A stretch of 64,000 bases of DNA from Bradysia coprophila (taxonomy: Eukaryota; Arthropoda; Insecta; Diptera; Sciaridae): assembly GCF_014529535.1 (NCBI RefSeq), contig NW_023503409.1:2108390-2172389 (forward strand). The letters run 5' to 3'. The notes under the pieces were generated by a model. The model was not told the origin of the DNA. It saw nothing but the letters and a program-made list of their open reading frames with translations, and ran no database searches. A program made the translations under genes and the position numbers. Below, piece after piece: positions 25,801 to 37,800 of the stretch (its first letter is position 1; every line of letters starts with the position of its first letter).

Positions 25801-28800
25801 TGAATACGACAATAGACAAGGCACGTTTTTTCGCGAATTTCGGAAAGAATCTGGCGCTTGGCTACAGTGTTTACCGTCTCCTCAACTAAGGACACATCTT
25901 CACAATGACGAGTTCTGAATATCAATTGGACTGCGTCTTGTAGTCGCAATAGTGCAGCCTCATAATATGTGTATGCGCGACTAAAGTTGACAAATTTGGC
26001 AGATACGGTTCGTCATGCAGCAAAGCTTCCGGTACACTTCCGAGACATGGATCAGCCAATGATTTGCTTCAACGATCGTTAAAATCAGCCGAAATCCCTT
26101 GCAAACGTGAGCCTGAAGGTTGCTACAGACCAGATGGTAAGAAGCCTGATGGGTTAAGTCTTGTCCCCTTAGCGAAATGAAAATCACTTTTATGGGATTA
26201 CTCCGATTTGATGCGCCAGTTCATATTTGTTCCAATTGCAACTGAAACATCTGGGGTGATTGGCAAATGCGGTTTGGATTTGATTAAAAAAATTGGTAGC
26301 GAAATAACAGAAAAAACACGTGAAAAACGAGCTACAAGCTATTTGATTCAAAGGATGGCGCTAGCCATTCAACGTGGTACTGTTGCTTCCATATTAGGAA
26401 CTTTACCACCTTCGAAAACTTGAATGAATTATATTATCTGTAAATCCAAAGACATGTAAATTGAAAAGATCCAAGTTTTTACAGGTTTGATTGACGGCTT
26501 TTAGCCTGACTACCTTTTCTTGGCATTGTAAATATTCATAAACTTCGAATAGATCGACAGTTTTAAGGGAAAAAATACAAAAGAAATATTGGAAAGCCCA
26601 AAAATTGAAAAAGTCCAGTTTGGCCAATCCTGGTCAAAATACTTAATGGCTTTCATAGCCCAAAATATTTTATTATTTCGAGTAAAGCTGTGCGGGCAGC
26701 CCAAAAAATTGGCCCGCCCGATGCCCGCTCTCGCCCAATAGCACCAGGCACGGGCGGGCCTAAGTTTTTCGGGCGCGACATCGGGCAACTAAATTTCGGG
26801 CGGGCATCGGGCAGGCATCGAAAATTGGTCGGTCGTCGGGCTAGAGAGGGCTCAATAAATTTCTCAAAAACAACATCTTTTTTGGATACAATTCATACAA
26901 AGAAGGAACAAACAAATTAAATTCGACGAAATACTGCGTAATGATTTGATAAAATTGCAAAAACAAGGCCCCCAGTCACAGCTACTGAACAATTTTGGTA
27001 CTATTTTGCTTGTATTAGTATTATTGGGCGGTCATCAGGCGGGCGCCAAAAACTTGAAAAGAAAATGTGCGGGCATCAGGCGGGCGTCAAAAAATTGTCA
27101 GGCGTCGGGCGGGCGGGCATTTATTTCACTGCTTAACATCGGTCACGGGCGGGCGGGCATACAAATTAGGTACGCCCGCACAGCTCTAATTTCGAGTAAA
27201 AATGTAATTATTACTACAGATATGTGAAACTATGACGCATCGCCCTCAGCATGAGAAGTTGTATACGCGTCAGTTGTCGAAGTTTTATTGACTTGTCGCC
27301 CTCACTTCGTTCCGGCTACAACTCGCGAAATTGTATATAAAATCTACAACAGATACGTAAATAACTATTCATTTGCTTCCATCATATTCCAGCGCCCCAT
27401 TCTTCCAGCACCCTGGACCATGGTCCAATATGGGTCTCTATGTAGATGCGGCATTGTATAAAATAAAAATAATTTTATTAAAAAAAACTGTGCCCAAGCT
27501 CGTTTGTTTGTATTCGAATTTATTTCTGAAATTGTTTTGCAACTTTGAAAAATGATGGATTCGAATCTCTGAAATTTGCATCAATCAACAAAAATCGAAA
27601 CCACTGGCCAATAAACAAACGACATTTAATTTGTTTTGAATCTTACTTCCGCTGCTATTTTAGATATAAATCCAGAATCAGATTAAACATCACCCGAATA
27701 CGAGAAGATGATTACGGTGAATATCAATGCGTAAGCAGAAACGATGTCAACATTACAACAGCAGTCATTTATGTCAATGGTAAATAAACAAATCATTCAC
27801 AACATATAAGCAAACAACATTTTCCACTTTATTAACTGGATGAGTGTGGCTTTCATTTAATATGAAATCGTAATAGGAATGTAGAGGTAGACACATTATT
27901 CGCTAAAAAAAGTAGTTAGTTTCCCATTGAATAAAAGTATGAAATTATTTAAAGCAAGCGAGGTATATGTACCGGATACCATACTATTTTCTACCTACAC
28001 AACACTATCGCCTTTGCGTATACAAAAATTGATGTTCGTACATTTTAATATTCCGACATCCTTTCCACTTCAAATAATAATCATCAGAAAAATGTTCTAT
28101 TGTTTCTTGGGACTCATTAGACCGAATCGAATAAAGAATAAAGTGGTTGGAAGACTCTCTGCTTGCATACGTGATGTTTTATATGTGAGGTTTAGGTTCG
28201 TTGGTATTTTGTTGAAGGTTGAATTGTAATGGAATCAAGATAATTAAATTTTGTTAAGAACAACGTAAATAAAAATTTCTTGTTACAGGTGTATTCTGTA
28301 CAGTAATTTCTATTCTGACGCTCTTCATTTGTTTACGGTGTACACATAGACCGGAGGCCAGTAGTGAAATGAAACAGAAATTTTTTTCACTTCCTCTTAT
28401 ATGTGTATGTTTGCAGTAATTAAGTCAAATTAATTACATCAGATGTAATCACTCTTCGCCTTCGGCATATTTCCCAAGCAATAATATATCTGTTAACGAC
28501 AACGACAAAAATAATACGTTTTAGGTAACTAGCGTGAACTCTTATACCAAAACGCATGGGACAACGAATGAAGCGACAGATTTTCCATTAAATGATACTT
28601 TAAATAACAGAAGTAATAGATTTCATTTAATTTCAATTTCATTTACTTCCAAAAACCATTTCTTAAACTAATCGCACCTCCAGTATGCGTTACAATTCTA
28701 AGGATCTACAACACATAAACGTAGATTTCATGATTATACTGTTTAATAGCCGTGGAATAGCCGTTCTTGACATTTCAGACTCACGCCTATCCTGTTTTAT

Positions 28801-31800
28801 CTTCTTAAATTGGGGCATCGAATTATTGAAATTGGTTTTCGTAAATTTCATATGGAAATTTTTGGATTGCAATTATCACTGATGGATTTTCGTTCCTTGT
28901 CTGTCTGGAACTAGCTATAAGGAACTAAATTCCACCGAAGTTTTTTTTTTAGTTTGCAAACGTTTTATTCATCGAACCGAATTTTTGATATGAAAACATC
29001 TCTACATCTAGACAAAACAAGATCATCAAACCGAAACAATGACTTCAATTCTGTTGCCATTTTTGGATCATTACCCCCGAATCGAGAATCATACGAAGAT
29101 TTATGCGGACCTCCGACAACATGTCCAGACTGTTCCGAGCCGAAAGAATTTAAGTGCAAGGACTCGCTGGTGACGTTATACGATTTGGTTGGAAATTTGG
29201 AAATAAAACCAACGGAAAACCGTTCTTACGCATTCCTACCGAATCGCACTTTTGGTAAGACTTTATTTCAAAAGAAAAATATGTTTTTACCAGAGCAAAA
29301 CGAAGAAAACTTGAACGGAATTAGATTTTCTTTTACTGAAATTATATTTATGAGTGGGAGATCATCAATTATTTAAGATATTGCAAACTAAGAAGCGCAC
29401 GTAATGTAACAAATCCAACATTATGGTATAACAAGAACTTTTTGTGCAAAAGTTTTTTCTCCAAATAATTGTGTTGCAGTTCAGACATAACTTGTGAAAT
29501 GGATTTTTCACTGGAAATATTTCATTGGCCATTTTGTTCGCTATTTTCACATATAAATTTTATTAATTTCATTTTAATGAAGATTTATTGTTTGTGCACA
29601 GTGTAACACTGGAATGAGTCAAATGCACACATAAAAAAGAAGGTAAAACATTGCGTCGCTGTAATGAGGGTTAAATAAGAGCTGTACACCCAAAGTATCA
29701 TATTATTTATTACGACAATTCATGTTCAATTATTTTAAATTGAAATGGAATGGGTATGAACAGTAAGTTACGTTGCATGGTGTGAAAGTAATTCATTACA
29801 CATTAGGGAACAGCTTTGTGATAAAACCATACTCGCAGGTGTGTTTCTGATCAATAAGCTTTGGTAACTGTCTTTTCAATAAGCGTAGAGTGTGTATATC
29901 CGAGGCGAAGACGAGGTATACAACTACACTTTTTGAAAAACAGTAACCGAACCAAGTTGCTTAAAAATACACGAAGTAATGAATTACGTAGCAGCATTCA
30001 GTGTAGTCTGTTTTACTGTCTACCGCATGAAAAACTAACCGAAAATATTCTAATCGAACATTTTCGCAGAGAACAAATTGCTTTGTAATTGTTAACTTTC
30101 GCATGGCGCCGGCAGTAAAAACGCTAAAGAGCTTGTCAGTTTTGCATTGATTTCATTTCAATGAAATCAAAGTTGTAACATTGTGAACATTGAATTTAAA
30201 AAACAAGAGAGAATCCAAATGTTCACATGGTTTCAATAAAACGTCATTTAACTATACCAAAAGAAAATAAATTGAAATTCTCGTATACTATCTGCCAATA
30301 TCCCATTATGCATCCCATATTCCAAAACATATACCGTCAATCGCATGGTCAACAATATTTCCATTCGAATGGAAATTCAATTGGTTGACTTTCGGTTTCA
30401 TTTATTGCACGAAACGGATAACCGGCAAAAGTGCAATTAATAAAAAGGAAATCAACTGCGACATTGTTTTATTTTTTGCGCAACTGAACGCATATAGTTT
30501 GTGCCAACGCCACAAAATTGATTTGAGCACTTTGATTTGCTATTATTTTTCGTTTTCAATGAATACCAAAGTAATTCATTGGAATAGAGAATTGTAAAGA
30601 TAACTCACCGATTGTACGAGTATTACGTTTTTATTGTTTGAAATCCAAATTAATGGAACTTTACTCTTAAGAATATATCTTTAAAATACCATGCTATTGT
30701 ACGAACTAATCCACGGCGTTATGTGTGCCCATTCAGGGAATGTCTGCATAAACTCTCTGAATTCGTCTGTTTCATGGTCGTTATAGTGATTGTAGTGTCC
30801 GATAACAGCTATATCGAATGATGGAGCCGTTGAATTTTGGCCTGATTCCATCTAAGAATTAAGGAACATTCTGATTGAGTGAGCACAATGCAAACCACAC
30901 ATCGACTCACCTGTATGTCTAAGGTAAAAATCATTATTCCACTGCCAAATGCTGATTGAACGAAATAGGTGGGACGATCACCGACGTTGGAATTCCAAAT
31001 TTGTACGTTGGACGGTACAAAATCGAGCAGACTCCAATCAAGCATTTCATGTCCAGGTAGTGGTGATATTGCCATGACCATGTGATCAGGTGCTACAAAG
31101 TTAACATTTGGAAATTCATATGTTTGGTTAAACTGCAATAGATTCTACCGATTAGTTGAAATTCAAATCGTTTGATCCTTTCGCTAGACATTTCTGAACT
31201 TAGAAGGGTTAATGTAGTTTCTGATGGGAAGTCAGGCTCTTCGGCAGGCACAAAATAACTGGATTTTCTGAAAATATAAAAGTGAATTGAGTGAGGCCAT
31301 TTTCGTGGAATTAAAACATTGGTCTGAATTGACGGTTTGCATTCACTGAATCAGCTATCAGTTGTCTAAAATACGACAATTACAATTCGTATATTTTCTC
31401 ACACACTTGAAAACTAGACTAAGGGGAACGCAAAACTTCACACTACAAAATTATGAAGCGAGCACTCACGATTGACCGAACATTCGCGTTGAATATAACG
31501 GCGCTCCGCATAACATTTCGAATGGACAGTCATTCCACGTTCGGGAAGCCATTGGAAGTTCTGTAAATGAATGTCGGTATTAATGGAATTATTTCCAAAA
31601 TCGTACATGTACCTGACACATAATCTGCTGTGTGTCTGTCCATGGCCAATATAAAGTAGACCGAATCTTGTTTCCTCAAATCTCCGCCAAAACTATGGAA
31701 AGATCGCTCCGTATGCTGTCAAAGTACGAATAAATAAGAATTTCTCTCGAACCAAATGTTAAAAATGATCTCTTACGAATATCCAAAATCGTTCAGTAGA

Positions 31801-34800
31801 AACCTTCGGCTTATATGGAAAACCAAGTGGGGTGGCCATACAGATGACAAAAGCGAGAAATATCACCAAGAAACCGCACACAATGTAAAAAGCTGGTTTG
31901 AACAGATTGAGCACCGGAATGAGTAGACCGCCTAACAATAATGCCAGGCCAGACAGCGAAAAAGCTATCAATAAATCAGGATTCATAGATGGATCTGAGC
32001 GGCCCTGTATCGGTACGAACATGTCCAAAGAGAAAATTGTGTAGTATGAGAAAAACATGAACGGCACGACTTGACCCATCAGATGAATTATTATCCAAAT
32101 TGCAGCTGAAAATATTTTTGGTTTTTAAATCATTCAGCAAATTCGAACAAAATTGCTTTACGGCGATGCTGTAGTCCAGACAAAGCATTTATTAGTGTGG
32201 ATGCTGAGTAAAAGATAATATCAAACATTAAAATAAATGACGATCGAACGCCAAGTCCTGTTAGGATCAAAGTCATCAATATTAGGAAAATGCACTGCGA
32301 GTGAAGAAACATTTGCACGTAGTACATGAGATGCACTGAGGGCTGTAAGATTAAATAAATTCAATTCAATTTGCTCATAAAGCTATCGGAATTTCGCTAC
32401 CTTCTTCTGGTACATGATGTACAACGTTGGTCCCATTCCCAAGCAAAAGAACATCGGACAAACATAAATGCCGAATAGCATCCATGGATTCGAAAACCAG
32501 CTCATGGATCGGTATGCTGCATCATAAATGAAAGCCAGGAGCAATACTAGACCCAGACTTACTATTATGCTTACTAGTTGGACCATTGTTATTACTCCCA
32601 ATTCCTTTGCAGCGTCCGCAGCGGATAAGTCTATACAAATTATAGAATTATTAATCAATGGTTGGCCCCTTCATTTTATACAACTACAATGAGACCGCAC
32701 AGATACGGCCATGCTATGACGTTGAATGCAATTAACTTACTCGATTTTATACTTATTCCACGCATAGATAGCAAAATTATAACACATGATACGAAACAGA
32801 TGACAACATTGATGATAATTCCATGAGTGGCGGTGTAACTTATCATGAACCAACCAAGAAAGTCGAAAAACACGAGTTCCCCGTCGTCAGCCTAACGAAG
32901 ATATTTTCCGAATATTGAATCCACGTATTTACTCACTCAACTTACTGCAGGTTCAGATAACTTAGGCGAAGCAGCTACAGCACGTATCAAATTCAGTATA
33001 TTATCACCAGAATTTTGAAACGTACTCATCGGTACGAGATTGGCCGCATCGTATCTGGTATGATAGATGTATCCATTTCGATAAATGGCAAAGTCGAGAC
33101 CTGTATAGAGAGGAGGAAAAGGGAAAAATGAAAATAATACCAGTGACAGTCACTCAATCTGTTTCTCACAACAAGAAATGTAATTGTACCTGGAATATTT
33201 CCGAAATCTCGAAAATTCCTGAAGTCAGTGTCCGATGGTATTAATCCTGCCTTAAACAACTCGTCGCCCAAAACCGATGCTGTTGGATGTGTCGCAACAT
33301 TTTTATAATAATCCATCATCCACCTGTTGTGTGGTGTAGATTGAAACATTACTTCTTTGCCGCCGGTACCGCAAGAGTCTAGATTTATGAAAGCCTTCAC
33401 GTCATCAGCCAAATGGTGTTGCGTGATAAACATATGTGAACCAAGTAACTTGACTTCTTCAGCTCCATTAAATAAGAAAATAATTGTGTTTTCGAACGCC
33501 GAATCTTGTTTGGACAGAACGCGCACAATTTCAAGTACGACCGACACCCAAATACCATCATCACCAGCACCTGGAGAAACAGGAACTGAATCGAAATGCG
33601 TGTTTACTAGTAAACTGTGATTGGTAGATGCTGATGCTGGACTGAATTTTACGACGAAGTTTTGAATGTCGGTGTATAGAGCGGTGGTCTTATCGATTTG
33701 TAGGCTACCCGACGACTTTTGTATATCGTAGCTGATATCATGAACAGGATTTCTTTCAGCAATTATGTAGTCAAGTTCTTGTTTTAAGAACTCCAATGCC
33801 AATTCTTCGTTTTCAAAACTTCCAAATACTTTCGGTCCGATTGAAGCAAATTCTCTGTTCAATTCTTGGGCTCGTTCAGCGATAAATTTGTTGGCATTAG
33901 AGACCTTCATTGACAAAGTAGTAAAAACATAAACAACGAAATTCATGAACACTCTACCGCCAAATTTACCTCGTCTTCATCGTTAATCGTCAATGGCGTA
34001 GGTAATGCACGATAATTTAGTAAAACTAACAGATAAAGTACACACCAAGGTAAAACAATAACAGGCAGCCACCAAAGGATTTTGGTTTCATTTTCATATA
34101 AATCATTTCTGCTCGATCTCATGTTTTTATCGAACGCTCGAAAATTTGTCAAGAAAAAAAGATGCGAATCGTCAATACGGTTTCTATTGTAATGTTTCTT
34201 CACCAAGCGCAAATGTGTACTGACTAGATTATTGTCATTTCGTTCGTTTATCATGTGTCGTCAGAAATAGTATCAATGTGAATCGTATCTTGTCAGATTA
34301 TATGGCCAATATACGATCAATAAATAAATTCAAGATAAACTCATCTCAATAAAACAGTTAGGGCGAAGTGTTTCTATTTTTATAGGATCATACATGAGTG
34401 TTAAGCTAAGTGTTGCAAATAGCTACTCGTTTTCAGTTAATTTTACATATTATTTCCCTTATCAAACAGTAGAACTGAGTTTAATTCGATTGACAACACT
34501 GATCTGGAAGAAATTAGTTATTTACGGCACTAGGGCTAAGACTTAGGTCACACATATCAAACTGTTGCGTGTAAAACGTCGAAATAGTTATTTTTACCTA
34601 TGTAACAAGTTGCGAAATGGGGTTGTGTCTGTCACTAAACCACATCGTGTGACAAAAATGCCCAATTTCTCAACATCTTATGCAATTTTCATGCAACATT
34701 CAATGGTGTGTTGGTGTACGTTTTACCACTAGTGACAAAAAGTTATATGAAAATCCATTTTCTCACTAGTGATAAAAAGTACGTCAAGTACCATTGAAAT

Positions 34801-37800
34801 GATACACGAAAAAGTAAACATTTTGCGACGGAATTGCATAAACACTTTTTTATGCTTTTTGAAATTGTGTAATTTAAACATGAGACACGAAAACTGGCTA
34901 TAAAGTGATTCCTCATGTTAAATAAAAAAGTAATTTAATTTTAATCGACATAAAATTACTTCATAGACCCATGAATCGTACATTTTATATCATATTTTGT
35001 GGTAGGTACACATATCAGAACAGAAAATTGAAATGTATTGTCGAATGAAGTCGTTTCGCTTCATTTATGCGTAGACATGATTTAACCAATTGAAAATAGA
35101 GGATTGTTTTGTTCACACATTAGCTAGATTAAATTTCTTCATAAATTGAGAGGATAAGAATAGTTCCTGAAACTGATTATTCAAGAAATACGTCCGGGAC
35201 AAAATGGACAACCGAAATTATGACTTAAATACCATTAAGGTATAGGTTAAACATGGACATAGTGGAGACATCACTTATTAGGGGAAAAGCTTTTATGAAC
35301 ACACTTCACATAGCAAACTACAGTTCAGGTCGTATCAAAATGACGAGACTAAGGTCATATGTTTCTTGCTGATTTTTGCTATAAATTAATTTCGTTATCT
35401 ACATGCACAACTAAATTATTTAAATTTAATTTATAATTCAGATTGCGTTCTTTACGCTGTCGGTAAGCCAGTATATCACAAATTCACCGACCTTACTTAT
35501 GGTTCATGGCTGAAAGATCCGTTGCCCAAAAACGATGATATTGGCGAAAAAATCTGGACGACAAACGAATCGGATACTTTACACGTTTACGAATATGCAA
35601 ACAAGGCAAAATACAGAAATAACATACCGAAAATCCATAGACTCAAACCACCAGGATTTCGCGTAAGTTAAAAAAAAAAGATTCAAAAGAAAATGAAAAT
35701 GGTATAATGGCAGTTAACGAGTCTGTAACACCTGTCTACACTGTAGATGCATTTCATTCAAATATTATTTATGCAAAGAACTTGAAACTTTCTTGCATAT
35801 TACGGTTGAGCCGTGCATGTTTTTACTATATACATTTTCCGCCGACTGTGCTGGTATGGTAATTTGCTATAATAAATAAAGATCAAAAATTCATAATTCA
35901 ACGCTTTCTGTAACGGCTAAAAAATCACTTCAACATTTGATATTATTCAATATTTGATTCCGATGTACTGAATAACACGACACATTGAGCTGCTCGTTTA
36001 TACCATCAACCAGAAGTTATTTAAATTGCTTCCTATTTCCATAATATCATCGTTGGCTGTTCATTTTTTTTTTTTTTTAATTTTTCCTTTATCTTCAAAC
36101 AGGGAAATGCTCATGCTGTGTACAATGGTTCCTTTTATTACCAAGAAAAATACAGCGACAAAATTGTGCGATATGATTTAGATTATTCGAGACAAATTGG
36201 TATGTTGTACAATGAACTACAGTGTTTGTCACTTCACCATACATATTATTTGCTTGTATATTCCATGTTGTATTATGAGTGTAGAATCAAGGAGTTTATA
36301 CAGAGCTGCATCATCTGGTCCGAATTTTCTTTATACAACCGAACACAATTATATGGATTTCAGTGTAGACGACAACGGTTTGTGGGTTATATACTCTACC
36401 GCAGACTCTAATAACACACATGTTGCCAAGGTTAGTGCATCGTTAGTGATTTTATATTTTATTATGAAAATACTCACAAGTTTTCTGATTGGTGATTGAT
36501 TCGATTTTAACTAGACGACAGAAATTCAACAATTTCTGCTTTGTTTTGAGGGGATTAACATTTTTGTTTGTGATGATAATAATACCGGAAGCGTAACCTC
36601 AAATTGAAGATATTTACTTCATTTATTTGTTCCAAAACTTTTACAAGATCTTTGTAATAATTTCGCGTCAAAGGTATGCCTATGCCTCTACAATTTAGTA
36701 CCTTAGTCCAAGAGGCGTTGTGTGTTTGGTGTATGGCACACTGGGAGGTGCGGTAATCATGGTTTGATAGCGAAATGAAACGCATTTCTGTGTAACAAAA
36801 TAATTTGAGATAAAAAAGTCTTCGCAATTCGATTAATCTTTTCGAAGAAGAATTTCTATTTGAATCAAAAACGTACACTATATTGCACTTACCATACCAA
36901 TTATTCATTCAAAAATAATCACATTGATTTATTTTCATTTAAGTTCGCAAGAGTACACTGTGCAAACATTACATGGAATTGTTCTATGACTTTTTTGTAA
37001 ACCATGCTTGTTTCAAAAAATGAAACAAAACGAAACAAATCAAAATAAAACAAAACAAATCAAAATAAAACAAAACAAATCAAAACGAAACAAATCAAAA
37101 CAAAACAAAACAAATCATGTTTCGGCCACTTGGCAACAAATTACAAGATCTGTTTTAAAGATTAATACATGGATTTCGATTATCACTCTTTCCAGGTAGC
37201 ATCATTGAGATTGAACTTAGAGGTAAACAAAGTAAAATTTTAAATTTTTTAATTTAAATTGCTTCGAAACAGCTAAAAACAAATTGTTTTTCCGTGGGAA
37301 ATCTACGGAAAACAAATTTAATTTGTGCTGTTTCGCGACCTAATACTTACAATATTTTTATGTTTCACTTTGTTTACCTCTAAGTCCAATCATAATTAAG
37401 CTACCATAAAAGAATAATTAACGAAATCCAAATATTAATCCTTAAAACAGATCTTGTAATTTGTTGCCAAGTGGCCGAAACATGTTTTGTTTTGATTTGT
37501 TTTGATTTGTTTTGTTTTGTTTCACTTTTTCGAAGCAATGTTGGCAACTTACAATAAAAGATCTCACAGAATAATTTCGTGTGTATGAAAAGTCAATGCA
37601 CACATGATTTCAACTTCTAGGATTTGTATTAATTAAAAAATCAACGTTGATGTGATCATTTTTGAATAAATGTTTCGTGAGTGCAGTGGTGTTATGTTTT
37701 CGTTCGAATAGAAACCATGTTTCGAAATATGTGAACAATCTGCAAGACATTTTTTATCTCAATTATATATTGTTTTAGAGAAATGCTTTTCATTTTCTGT

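Larger units (their letters stand above)
29255..30680. other. Intron 16, part before the nested ERMP1-like gene
   Basis: Contains the hairpin at 29839-29972 and otherwise AT-rich DNA. The open frames at 29861-30088 and 30385-30597 have no recognisable motif. The 3' UTR of the minus-strand ERMP1-like gene probably ends near 30610-30630. Confidence 0.55.

Noticed and set aside
26690..27227. Two ORFs in the GC-rich stretch
   Set aside because: They lie inside a non-autonomous hAT-like element made of GGGC words. The composition explains the open frames.
31093..31138. Upstream extension of the exon 11 frame of the ERMP1-like gene
   Set aside because: Using it would break the frame with exon 10. 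A 56-bp GT-AG intron (31093-31148) restores phase and gives the family sequence FEFQLIAPDHM.
37008..37199. 63-residue Lys/Asn/Gln-rich ORF
   Set aside because: Product of the AAACAAAACAAATC repeats in the arm of the foldback.
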